Shown here in pieces: positions 56,721-64,000 of a DNA stretch of 64,000 nt. Origin of the DNA: Lentisalinibacter orientalis (GTDB lineage Bacteria > Pseudomonadota > Gammaproteobacteria > Steroidobacterales > Woeseiaceae); the NCBI RefSeq assembly GCF_040706535.1, contig NZ_JAPDRJ010000004.1, positions 310,001-374,000 of the forward strand. Direction: 5' to 3'. The notes under the pieces were generated by a model. The model was not told the DNA's origin. It saw nothing but the letters and a program-made list of their open reading frames with translations, and did not search any database. The position numbers and the translations under genes are program-made. The first letter of the stretch is position 1. Each line of letters begins with the position of its first letter.

Positions 56721-57428
56721 TCAGCCGGTCGTGTCGGTGTCGGCGATGAAGGTCCGCAGCCGGTCCGCCAGGTTCTTGCACGCCGCAGTCTGGGTGCGCG
56801 CGATCAGTGGCACCGGGATCACGATGGCCGGCAGGTAGGACGTGCCGGAGACGTCCGCCTTCACCGAGCCGGCGGACTTCAGCTCCTTCAGATCCCAGAT
56901 CGATGCCTCGTAGTTGGCCTCGTTCTCCCACCAGGCGAAGCCGAAGCAGCCGCCGCCGCCGGGTCCCGCCGCGCAGGACAGGCTGCCGCCGCCGCCGGTG
57001 CGCTCGGTATCGCCGTCGAGCCAAACGATGTAGCGAACGCCGCTGTCGCGGATGCGCTCGCGCACGCCCGGGCGCTGCATGAAACGCTGCAGCGCCTTCG
57101 TCTCCGCGGGCGCCGTGCGCGGCTCCAGCCAGGGGAACAGCGCGTCCACGAACTGTTCGTCCGGCATCACGGCCAGGCCTTCGCGACCGTTGCCCAGCGC
57201 GTTGCCGACGCAATCGGTGAAGCCGCGCTCCGTCTCGTTGCCGAGATGGTAGCTGCGCGCCATGACCACCACCGCCTCTCCGTCCAGGATGCCGGTGGCC
57301 GCACTCTTCTCCTGTTCCATCCGTGCCGTGACGCAGCCGCTCAGCAGGACGGCCGTCCCGGCCAGCCCCAGCAGCAGCATCCGGCCGGGGCCCGTCGCCT
57401 CGACTCTGCCGTCTCTAGCCTCGGTCAT
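56721..57428 (-). CDS. Lipoprotein of unknown function
   Basis: The 235-residue protein has a lipobox (VLLSGC, about residue 33). The mature part contains AVVVMARSYHLGNETERGFT, four or more further cysteines, a glycine-rich loop (AAGPGGGGCFGF) and VSGTSYLPAIVIPVPLIART. I chose ATG 57428 with AGGGGA ten bases upstream; an in-frame ATG at 57464 is earlier. It overlaps the upstream lipoprotein gene by 14 bases, so the two are one operon. No family is recognised. Confidence 0.75.
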   Translation of the reverse strand: MTEARDGRVEATGPGRMLLLGLAGTAVLLSGCVTARMEQEKSAATGILDGEAVVVMARSYHLGNETERGFTDCVGNALGNGREGLAVMPDEQFVDALFPWLEPRTAPAETKALQRFMQRPGVRERIRDSGVRYIVWLDGDTERTGGGGSLSCAAGPGGGGCFGFAWWENEANYEASIWDLKELKSAGSVKADVSGTSYLPAIVIPVPLIARTQTAACKNLADRLRTFIADTDTTG

Positions 57429-58314
57429 CGGTGAGATTCCCCTGGAAATTCGCCTGGGCTGCATCGCCCGTGTTGGCTGCCACGTCCGTGGACTGCCCCG
57501 GTCCCTCGTCGGCCGGCAGCTCGGCCTCGTCTTCGGTGCCGGGCGGGGCCACCACCGTCACGGCGCCGGACTCCGCCTCGGCCGCCGGGTCGACTGCGGA
57601 ATCGCCCGCTGAATCACCTGCGGACTCCGCGGAGGAAGCGCCCGCGGGCCCGGTCTGAGCGGTCATGCTTTCCTCCTCTTCCGGCTCCGACCCGGGCATG
57701 CCGCTGCCGCCGGGGTCGCCGAGCCCGGTCTCCCGCGCAAAGCGCAGGCCGATCATGGCGGCCGCATCCCGCATGGCGAGCACCGCGGCGCGGGCCAGTG
57801 CTTCGTCCGCGCTGAACATGCCCTCGGAGCCGGCCTTGCCGTAGGCGGCGATGGGCCAGTTTGAGATCTCCGTGCCCTCGGCGTCGAAGATGCGCAGCCG
57901 GTAGCGGATCCAGATGGTATAGGCATCCGAGCGGCTCTGGGCGGGCAGGGCGAACTCGAAGGCCTCGATGCTCGCCTCGATGAGGGCATCGGCGCCCACC
58001 GCCTCGACGTCCGTATCCGCGTCGACCTCCACCACCTCGCTGAACATGGACTCGAACAGATGCCGGAAGGCGAGCTTGTTGGCGGCCCCCAGGCTGATGG
58101 TCCATTTCTGCCGCCCGAGCACCTCCTCCTGATGCACGTAGCGCGACATTTCGGGCGAGTAACGAACGGCCACCTTCAGCGGCAGCTGATTCAGCAGGGG
58201 GTCGGGGAGAGCGGGATCCGTAAGCGCAACCTGACTCGAGCAGCCCGAAATGCCCAGGGCCGCCAGGACGACTGCGACGATGGCAGAAACTCTCCCGGTC
58301 AAGCGACGCTCCAT
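57415..58314 (-). CDS. Lipoprotein with acidic low-complexity tail
   Basis: The 299-residue protein has a lipobox (LGISGC, about residue 25). A folded domain (about 28-200) follows with LKVAVRYSPEMSRYV, WTISLGAANKLAFRHLFESM and IEFEFALPAQSRSDAYTIW-like strands, resembling the large group of lipoproteins of the LPS-assembly/ABC-type transport auxiliary kind, though I cannot name it. The last 90 residues are Ala/Glu/Gly/Ser-rich and probably disordered. Its 3' end overlaps the next lipoprotein gene. Confidence 0.72.
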   Translation of the reverse strand: MERRLTGRVSAIVAVVLAALGISGCSSQVALTDPALPDPLLNQLPLKVAVRYSPEMSRYVHQEEVLGRQKWTISLGAANKLAFRHLFESMFSEVVEVDADTDVEAVGADALIEASIEAFEFALPAQSRSDAYTIWIRYRLRIFDAEGTEISNWPIAAYGKAGSEGMFSADEALARAAVLAMRDAAAMIGLRFARETGLGDPGGSGMPGSEPEEEESMTAQTGPAGASSAESAGDSAGDSAVDPAAEAESGAVTVVAPPGTEDEAELPADEGPGQSTDVAANTGDAAQANFQGNLTDDRG

Positions 58315-58509
58315 CGGCCGAAGCGGCCGGTGATTCCCTCGGTGATTGCCCAGGAAGTGATTGCCCGGGAATCGGGTATCGAATCCATGATATCGACTTG
58401 CGCGGCCGCCCGAAGTTTCATCCTGGCCGCGGCAAGGAATGCACGCTTCGACTCTAGACCCAGTGCGCCCGTCATGCAAGCAGCCCGGCCGCCGCCTCGC
58501 CAGCCCGCC

Positions 58510-59115
58510 TCAGAAGCGCGCGCGGATGGCGCGCAACAGCCCGCCGATCACGGGTATGTGCTCGTACAGCCCGCCTGCGGAGTCCCAGAAATCCTGGTGC
58601 AGGACCACGCGTCCGTCGTCGTCGAAGCGAAAGTGAGTGACGCCCCACGACACCAGCGGCTCGCCGTCGGCCAGCGCGCCGACGCGCATGGTCATCCGCC
58701 AGCGGAAGTAGAAATCGTCGCCGGAACGGCCGATGTGGTGGAATTCCACCTGCACGGAGTCGGCATTCTGCGCCGTGTGCAGGAAGTATTCCTCGATGGC
58801 TGCGGCGCCCCGCAGGGTCTTCAGCGTGTCGTTGAAAAAGGCGTCCGGGGCATAGACCTCGCGGGCCATGCGCTGCACCCCTTCGGGCGTGAGTTCGCCG
58901 AAGAACTCCCGCAGCCTCGCGACGGCGGCGGCCTCGGCCTCGCTGCCCGGCGCGGGACCCATCCCCTCGGTGCGGACCAGGGCCTCCTCGTAGGCGGCCA
59001 CATGGGCGGCGGGGGCAGCCACGTCGGCGCTGCGGATCGCCCACGCCAGCAGGCCTGCCAGGACGACGGCCAGGACGCCGATGACAAGCAGGGTTACAAT
59101 CGCGAGCTTTTGCAT
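58510..59115 (-). CDS. Membrane-anchored SnoaL-like (NTF2 fold) protein
   Basis: The 201-residue protein has an N-terminal hydrophobic helix (IVTLLVIGVLAVVLAGLLAWA) that could be a signal anchor. An NTF2/SnoaL-like domain (about 70-180) follows, including LREFFGELTPEGVQRMAREVYAP-type helices and strands such as WGVTHFRFDDDGRVVLHQDF. The ATG at 59115 has AGGAG seven bases upstream. SnoaL-like domains serve as enzymes or binding modules; no catalytic residue can be assigned. It is divergent from the amidotransferase gene. Confidence 0.75.
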   Translation of the reverse strand: MQKLAIVTLLVIGVLAVVLAGLLAWAIRSADVAAPAAHVAAYEEALVRTEGMGPAPGSEAEAAAVARLREFFGELTPEGVQRMAREVYAPDAFFNDTLKTLRGAAAIEEYFLHTAQNADSVQVEFHHIGRSGDDFYFRWRMTMRVGALADGEPLVSWGVTHFRFDDDGRVVLHQDFWDSAGGLYEHIPVIGGLLRAIRARF

Positions 59116-59252
59116 GCCGGTCTCCTTGCGGGGTGGCCGCGGCCTGAGACGGTGGTGAACGAATGGTGACGACGACAAGCATAGTGCACATGAACGCTGC
59201 CGGCGTCGGCACGTTATTCGGCGCTTGCCGCTGATCGGATCAGGAGCCGCCC

Positions 59253-60005
59253 ATGCCGCGTCCCAAGGTCCTCGTCTTTCAGCACGTGCCTTTCGAGCCC
59301 CTCGGCACGCTCGACCCGCTGCTGAAGGAGCACGGCTTCCGCATCGGCTACGTGAACTTCAGCCGGGACCCGGCACAGCGCCCGCGGCTCGCCGGCTACG
59401 ATGCGCTGATCGTCCTCGGCGGACCGATGAATGTGGACGAGGTCGATGACTATCCCAACCTGGCCACCGAGGTGGAGCTGATCCGGGAGGCGCTGGAGCG
59501 GGGCCGGCACGTGCTCGGGATCTGCCTGGGCGCGCAGCTGCTGGCGAAGGCGCTGGGCGGCGCGGTGGCGCCGAACGGCGCTCACGAGATCGGCTGGCAC
59601 GAGGTGCGGCTCACCGCCGACGGCGAGACCGACCCGGTGCTTTCCGCGCTGGATGCGCCGTCGCCGCTGTTTCACTGGCACGGCGATCGCTTCGAGCTGC
59701 CGCCGGGCGCCAGCCACCTGGCGGAATCCGCGCTGTGCGCCAATCAGGCGTTCCGTTACGGCGAGCTGGCGCTGGGGCTGCAGTTTCACCTCGAGGTGGA
59801 TCGGGCGCTGATCGAGCGCTGGCTGACGGTGCCGGTCAACCGCCGTCTGCTGGCGCGTCTGCAGGGTCGGGTGGACCCGGAGGCGATACGACAGGAGACG
59901 CCTGCGCTCATCGCGGCGCTGGAGGCGCGCAGCCGGCGCGTCTTCGGCCGCTGGATAGAGCAGTTCGGCCTGCCGCGGCGGCGGCGCGCGCTGCCGTCGC
60001 GCTGA
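59253..60005 (+). CDS. Type 1 glutamine amidotransferase
   Basis: The 250-residue class I glutaminase domain has nucleophile Cys91 in GICLGAQLLAKA, the oxyanion loop VLGGPMNVDE, and the His-x-Glu pair in LQFHLEVD (about residue 178). It has no fused synthetase domain, so it resembles the stand-alone GMP-synthase-like amidotransferases that act on gamma-glutamyl compounds or unknown acceptors. The ribosome site is AGGAG. It is about 110 bases before the HAD-acyltransferase gene. Confidence 0.88.
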   Translation: MPRPKVLVFQHVPFEPLGTLDPLLKEHGFRIGYVNFSRDPAQRPRLAGYDALIVLGGPMNVDEVDDYPNLATEVELIREALERGRHVLGICLGAQLLAKALGGAVAPNGAHEIGWHEVRLTADGETDPVLSALDAPSPLFHWHGDRFELPPGASHLAESALCANQAFRYGELALGLQFHLEVDRALIERWLTVPVNRRLLARLQGRVDPEAIRQETPALIAALEARSRRVFGRWIEQFGLPRRRRALPSR

Positions 60006-60117
60006 GCGGTGCCGCGCATAGGCGGTTCGGGCGGCTTTTTCGGCCGCATCCCGGGCTGATTTTTACCGTCGTTGCCTGCATGATAGGCCGTTCAACCAAC
60101 CGAGCGGGAACCCGAGC

Positions 60118-61584
60118 ATGAAGCTGTACGCCGACGTCACCCGGGAGATCGACGAGATGCCGGAGGGCCCGGAGGTCGTCGCCTTCTTCGACCTGGACGG
60201 CACCCTGCTGTCCGGGTTCTCGGTGACGTCGATGATGCGCGAACGGCTCACCTCCGGCGAACTCAAGCCCCGCCAGGCGCTGGTGCAGTTCGTCTCGTTC
60301 GTCGGCCAGGGCTTCCGCAGCCGGGAATTCCCGGCCATGCTGAAGGCCGCCACGCGGACGCTGGAGGGCGTCGAGGAGGCCTCCTTCGTGCGCCTCGGCC
60401 GCGAGACGTTCCGCAAATACGTGAGCGGTGCCATCTATCCGGAGTCCCGCGCGCTGGTGCGCGCCCACCAGCGCAAGGGCCACACCGTGGTGGTGCTGTC
60501 CTCGGCCACGCCGTACCAGGTCAACCCGGTGGCCGAGGAGCTGGAGATCGAGCACGTGCTGTGCACCCGCTTCGAGGTGGAGGAGGGCCGGTTCACCGGC
60601 CGGCTGGTCGAGCCCATCACCTATGGGGAAGGCAAGCTCACGGCCGCGCGCAAGTTCCTGAAGGCGCGCCGCCGGAAGCTCGCCAACAGCTTCTTCTACA
60701 CGGACGGTGCCGAGGACGTGCCCCTGCTCGAACACGTCGGCTATCCGCGTCCGCTCAACCCGGACAGCGACCTGGAGGAGGTGGCCCGGGAGAAAGGCTG
60801 GCCGATCCGGCGCTTCCACAGCCGCGGCCTGCCCGGCGTGCGCGAGCTGCTCGGCACCGGGCTGGCCTGGGGCGCGCTCGTCTCTTCCGCGTTGGCCAGT
60901 GTCCCCGTGCTCGCGCTCAACCGCTCCCGGCGCGACGCCGCCAACCTGGCCATCGCGACGTTCGGCGACTTCGCCAGCGCGCTGGCGGGTCTCGATCTGC
61001 AGGTGACGGGAGAGCAGCATCTCTGGTCGCACAGGCCCGCCGTATTCGTATTCAATCACCAGAGCGGGGCGGACATGGTGATCCTCGCGAAGCTGCTGCG
61101 GCAGGATTTCACGGGTATCGCCAAGAAGGAGCTCAGGAGTAACCCGATTCTCGGCCCGCTCATGTGGGCCACCGAGACGGTCTTCATCGACCGGGCCAAT
61201 ACGGAGCGCGCGATCGAAGCCATGCGTCCGGCGGTCGAGACGCTGAAGAGCGGCCTGTCCATCGTGCTGGCGCCGGAGGGGACGCGCAGTCTCAGCGACC
61301 GGCTGGGGCCGTTCAAGAAGGGCGCGTTCCACCTGGCCATGCAGGCGGGCGTGCCGATGGTGCCCATCGTGATCCACAACGCGACGGATGCGCTGCCGAA
61401 GAGCGGCATCTTCGTGCGTCCCGCCACCATCAAGGTTGAGATACTGCCGCCCGTGCCCACCGACGACTGGGAGCCCGAGACCATCGATCAGCACGTGCGG
61501 GCAGTGCGCCGCATGTTCCTGAAGGCGCTGGATCAGCTGCCGGAGCCCGGCGAAGAAGAGATTAGTAATAACAATAAATTATAG
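60118..61584 (+). CDS. HAD-IB phosphatase fused to 1-acylglycerol-3-phosphate acyltransferase
   Basis: Residues about 18-215 are a SerB-like HAD hydrolase with DLDGT (Asp25 and Asp27), a SSATP motif II and a DGAEDVPLL motif. Residues about 280-450 are a PlsC-type acyltransferase with N-H-Q-S-G-A-D (H313, D318), the FIDR block and the EGTRS block. Such bifunctional chains may both dephosphorylate and acylate lipid precursors. At 488 residues it is the usual size for the fusion. The last codons and following bases (ISNNNKL, then TATAGAATC) are markedly AT rich. Confidence 0.9.
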   Translation: MKLYADVTREIDEMPEGPEVVAFFDLDGTLLSGFSVTSMMRERLTSGELKPRQALVQFVSFVGQGFRSREFPAMLKAATRTLEGVEEASFVRLGRETFRKYVSGAIYPESRALVRAHQRKGHTVVVLSSATPYQVNPVAEELEIEHVLCTRFEVEEGRFTGRLVEPITYGEGKLTAARKFLKARRRKLANSFFYTDGAEDVPLLEHVGYPRPLNPDSDLEEVAREKGWPIRRFHSRGLPGVRELLGTGLAWGALVSSALASVPVLALNRSRRDAANLAIATFGDFASALAGLDLQVTGEQHLWSHRPAVFVFNHQSGADMVILAKLLRQDFTGIAKKELRSNPILGPLMWATETVFIDRANTERAIEAMRPAVETLKSGLSIVLAPEGTRSLSDRLGPFKKGAFHLAMQAGVPMVPIVIHNATDALPKSGIFVRPATIKVEILPPVPTDDWEPETIDQHVRAVRRMFLKALDQLPEPGEEEISNNNKL

Positions 61585-61722
61585 AATCTTCCTCGAAAGA
61601 ATATCGAGCGCTGTCGAGGCCGCGGCAGAGAATTTCCGGCCCGCATGCATCCGATCCCGCGGCTCGTGTCATCTCTTCATCGGACAGCGGGGAATTCCCC
61701 CGGACAAGAGGAGACACGGATA

Positions 61723-62094
61723 ATGGGTGACTTCGACAGCGAGATTCTCGTGCCCATCACACTATTCATCAGCATCGCCGTGGTGTTTGCTCTGGCCTTC
61801 ATGTATCGGGCGCGGCAGCGGGAGCAGATCCAGCTGACGGTGCGCCAGGCCATCGACAAGGGCCAGGAGCTGACGCCGGAGCTGCTCGAGAAGCTCGGCC
61901 ACACCGGCGCGCAGCCCCACTCGGATCTGCGGCGCGGCGTCATCGCGGTGGCCATCGGCCTCGGCATCGGCGCATTCGGGATTATCCTCGGGCAGGAGGA
62001 CGCGATGCGTCCGCTCGTGGCCATCGGAGCGATCCCGCTGCTGATCGGTGTCGCGTACCTGGGATTGTGGAAGTTCGCAGGGAGAGACGCGTGA
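61723..62094 (+). CDS. DUF6249-type membrane protein preceding an ECF sigma factor
   Basis: The 123-residue protein has three hydrophobic segments (about 8-28, 68-88, 96-115). A cytoplasmic stretch (REQIQLTVRQAIDKGQELTPELLEKLG) between the first two is typical of the DUF6249 family. In several bacteria this family sits with ECF sigma factors and may sense membrane state. It precedes the sigma gene by 24 bases and probably shares its transcript. The start ATG has AGAGGAG at good spacing. Confidence 0.75.
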   Translation: MGDFDSEILVPITLFISIAVVFALAFMYRARQREQIQLTVRQAIDKGQELTPELLEKLGHTGAQPHSDLRRGVIAVAIGLGIGAFGIILGQEDAMRPLVAIGAIPLLIGVAYLGLWKFAGRDA

Positions 62095-62118
62095 TTACGA
62101 GGAGGCCCTCGGGACGCG

Positions 62119-62682
62119 ATGTCGACATCGGCGAGCGATGAGGAACTGGTTGCCCTCGCGGTTGCCGCCGGGGATCAGGCGGCCTTCGGGGAGCTGGTGC
62201 GGCGCCACCAGTCCCGGGTGCGTGGCTGGCTGCGGCAGCTCACCGGCGACGCCGCGGAGGCCGACGACCTCGCCCAGGAGACCTTCCTCAAGGCGTGGAC
62301 CCGGCTCAATACCTTCGCCGCCCGCGGGCGCTTCCAGGCGTGGCTCATGAAGCTCGCCTACAATGAATTCCTGCAGGCGTTGCGCGGCGGACAGCGGCGG
62401 CGCCGTCTGGCGGGCGAGTACGAGGCGGATGCCGTGGCGCGCGGCCGGACCGCGGACGAATCGATGTCCGGCACCGGCAGCGAACTGCCCGACCTGCCAC
62501 GGCTCCTTTCGGTGCTGGGGGAGGAGGAGCGGCACGTAATGCTGCTGGGTTATGGCTGCGGCTGCTCTCACTCCGAGATCAGCGAGATCACCGGCATGGC
62601 GCTCGGCACGGTCAAGTCGCACATGCACCGGGGCAGGGAGCGCATCCGGCAGTCCTTCGCGCTGGAGGCGAGCGAGTCATGA
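62119..62682 (+). CDS. ECF RNA polymerase sigma factor
   Basis: The 187-residue protein has region 2 (about 15-85: FGELVRRHQSRVRGWLRQLT, then AEADDLAQETFLKAW) and region 4 (about 125-178: ISEITGMALGTVKSHMHRGR), the standard ECF layout. A linker of about 35 residues joins them. It overlaps the next gene by four bases (ATGA), and that gene is the likely anti-sigma partner. The subgroup and the target promoters cannot be read from the sequence. Confidence 0.92.
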   Translation: MSTSASDEELVALAVAAGDQAAFGELVRRHQSRVRGWLRQLTGDAAEADDLAQETFLKAWTRLNTFAARGRFQAWLMKLAYNEFLQALRGGQRRRRLAGEYEADAVARGRTADESMSGTGSELPDLPRLLSVLGEEERHVMLLGYGCGCSHSEISEITGMALGTVKSHMHRGRERIRQSFALEASES

Positions 62683-63014
62683 GGCGGACGGGAGAAGAAT
62701 TCGAGCGGCTGCTCGAGCGCGAGTTCGCCCGCGCTTTCGAGCCGGTGGCCGACGACGGATTCAGTGAGCGCGTGCTGCGCCGCGTCCGGCGCCGGGGGCG
62801 GGCGAGGGTGCTGGCGCTGACCCTGGCGGGTGCCGTCGGCCTGGCGGTGGCTTTCGTGCCGCTGGTGCAGATCGCGGGCGCGCTGAGCGAGTTCTCGCCG
62901 GTCCTCACCGAGAGCTGGCGGCTGTCGGAACTGCCGGCCCAGTATCGTTATATCGTGGCCGCCGCGCTGCTCGGCCTCGCGAGCCCGCTCCTGATCCGTC
63001 TGCTGGAGCGCTGA
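62679..63014 (+). CDS. Probable membrane anti-sigma factor or accessory protein
   Basis: The 111-residue protein has a charged N-terminal cytoplasmic region (EEFERLLEREFARAFEPVAD) long enough to bind a sigma factor, and two hydrophobic helices (about 44-67 and 88-108). It overlaps the ECF gene by four bases, the usual sign of a stoichiometric partner. No zinc anti-sigma motif (HxxxCxxC) is present, so the identification rests on position and topology. Confidence 0.65.
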   Translation: MRRTGEEFERLLEREFARAFEPVADDGFSERVLRRVRRRGRARVLALTLAGAVGLAVAFVPLVQIAGALSEFSPVLTESWRLSELPAQYRYIVAAALLGLASPLLIRLLER

Positions 63015-63029
63015 ATCTTACCGGCTGGC

Positions 63030-63056
63030 TCAAGTTTCACCGATCCCGGCCGCTAA
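63030..63056 (+). promoter_or_regulatory. Sigma-28 (FliA) promoter of the potassium-channel gene
   Basis: TCAAGTTT (63030-63037) and GCCGCTAA (63049-63056) are separated by exactly 11 bases. The FliA consensus is TAAAGTTT-N11-GCCGATAA, so each box has one mismatch. The predicted start is near 63064, 36 bases before the ATG. Confidence 0.75.
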
Positions 63057-63099
63057 CCCCTTCAGAGCCACGCCGCAGAGGCGACAGGGGCGCGCGCCC

Positions 63100-64000
63100 A
63101 TGAAGACCATCCGCCTGCAGGAGCGACACGTCGACCGGCCGGCCGGCCGCATGGCGGTCGGCGGGAGCGGCGATGCCGGCCTGCGCGGGACCCTCTACGA
63201 CCTGCTGGAGGGTGAGCGGTCCGGCAGCCGTCTCGGCCGCTTCGTGAACCGGGCGCTGGTCGCGCTGATCCTCGCGAATGTCGCGGCCGTGATCCTGGAG
63301 TCCCAGCTGTCCGTGCAGCGGGTGACGCCCGAGTTCTTCCACGGCTTCGAGATCGCCTCGGTGGTGATCTTCACGCTGGAATATCTGGCGCGCCTGTGGG
63401 CCGCGCCGGCGGACCCGCGCTACCAGGGCTTGCCGCCGTGGCGGGCGCGCCTGAGCTACGCCATCTCGCCGCTGGCGGTGATCGACCTGCTGGCCATCGC
63501 GCCTTTCTACCTGGCGCTGCTGATCCCCATCGACCTGCGCTACCTGCGCGCCTTCCGGCTGCTGCGCCTGTTGAAGTTATCCCGTTATTTCGACGGGTTA
63601 CAGATTTTTCTTAAAGTCATTAGGGCGGAGATCGGCGCCATCTCCGCCGCGCTGCTCACCATGTTCGTGCTGGTCATCATCTCGGCCTGCCTCATGTTCT
63701 CGCTGGAGAGCCAGGCTCAGCCCCAGGTGTTCCGCAGCGTCGTGGATGCCATCTGGTGGGCGGTGGTCACGCTGACCACGGTGGGCTACGGGGACGTCAC
63801 TCCGGTGACGGCGGGCGGCAAGATCCTGGCCATGGGCATCATGCTGATGGGCGTCGCCACTTTCGCCCTGCCGGCGGGCATCCTCGCGGCGCGTTTTTCG
63901 GAAGAACTGCAGGAGCGGCGCGAGAAGCTGCGCTTCGAGGTGGCCGAGGCGCTGAGCGACGGCATGCTGGACCCCGGCGAGCAGGCGGAACTCGCCCGCC
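63100..64000 (+). CDS. Voltage-gated potassium channel (3' end beyond the window)
   Basis: The open frame from ATG 63100 runs through the right edge (300 codons seen). It has six hydrophobic helices: S1 near residue 50, S2 near 78, S3 near 130, an S4 with regularly spaced arginines (LRYLRAFRLLRLLKLSRY, about 148-165), S5 near 185, and S6 near 247. The pore loop TTVGYGD (about 225) is the K+ selectivity filter. The C-terminal cytoplasmic tail (RFSEELQERREKLRFE) continues out of view and includes a region that begins to look like an SHOCT or regulatory helix. It stands behind a sigma-28 promoter and after an ECF/anti-sigma pair. Confidence 0.92.
   Translation, partial: MKTIRLQERHVDRPAGRMAVGGSGDAGLRGTLYDLLEGERSGSRLGRFVNRALVALILANVAAVILESQLSVQRVTPEFFHGFEIASVVIFTLEYLARLWAAPADPRYQGLPPWRARLSYAISPLAVIDLLAIAPFYLALLIPIDLRYLRAFRLLRLLKLSRYFDGLQIFLKVIRAEIGAISAALLTMFVLVIISACLMFSLESQAQPQVFRSVVDAIWWAVVTLTTVGYGDVTPVTAGGKILAMGIMLMGVATFALPAGILAARFSEELQERREKLRFEVAEALSDGMLDPGEQAELAR

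Noticed and set aside
61592..61620. CCTCGA...TCGAGG inverted repeat after the HAD-acyltransferase gene as a terminator
   Set aside because: Six-base stem with a 17-base loop and no T-run; too weak to call.

Overview
The window is gene-dense, high-GC chromosomal DNA of a Gram-negative bacterium, most likely a gammaproteobacterium. The placement rests on the ffs-dnaX-ybaB-recR block, oligoribonuclease facing rsgA, the divergent ppsA/ppsR pair next to a DUF1249 gene, a Prc-type tail protease, RND efflux genes and many lipoboxes. I see no tRNA, rRNA, insertion sequence, phage gene, integrase or CRISPR array, and no strong compositional break. The species is not identifiable by eye.

Left part (1-8735). 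A Rieske oxygenase runs off the left edge. Facing away from it is a six-gene operon: a beta-keto-acid cleavage enzyme (CdhC type), an L-carnitine dehydrogenase fused to a thioesterase (CdhA-CdhB), an acyl-CoA dehydrogenase, a CaiD-like hydratase, an ATP-grasp acyl-CoA ligase and an MFS transporter. Together they can be read as an aerobic route gamma-butyrobetaine/crotonobetaine -> carnitine -> 3-dehydrocarnitine -> betainyl-CoA -> glycine betaine, with the Rieske enzyme as a possible demethylating step.

8871-15434. An OmcA/MtrC-type decaheme lipoprotein cytochrome with a collagen-like stalk stands alone, without porin or periplasmic partner genes. A membrane-fused spermidine-synthase-like protein and a double thioredoxin-fold protein follow.

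15584-28526 is mostly housekeeping: an EAL-HDOD protein, hibernation factor, SRP RNA, dnaX, ybaB, recR, a HIT protein, rsgA, orn, a DUF938 methyltransferase, an SH3/coiled-coil envelope protein, ppsA/ppsR, DUF1249 and a coiled-coil protein. Two genes here (rsgA, DUF1249) look leaderless.

28540-47880 is envelope and stress related: an efflux operon (small secreted protein, adaptor, two RND pumps) behind a palindromic operator, the Prc protease, DUF1232, an M28 lipoprotein peptidase, several small membrane or secreted unknowns, a ChaC-like cyclotransferase, a gene with a CRP-type site upstream, and an FHA/coiled-coil plus Ycf46-like AAA pair.

48023-64000 holds an S9 peptidase, a translationally coupled metalloprotease-lipoprotein and TPR membrane protein, dodecin, a BON-LysM protein, a Cfa-like methyltransferase with DUF2878, two lipoproteins, a SnoaL-like protein, a glutamine amidotransferase, a HAD-acyltransferase fusion, a DUF6249/ECF sigma/anti-sigma-like set, and a voltage-gated K+ channel that runs off the right edge behind a very good sigma-28 (FliA) promoter match.

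The signals I rate highest are the carnitine-to-betaine operon, the orphan decaheme cytochrome, the sigma-28-driven potassium channel and the triple CRP half-site. None is shown here to be a wholly new system; each is a testable arrangement.
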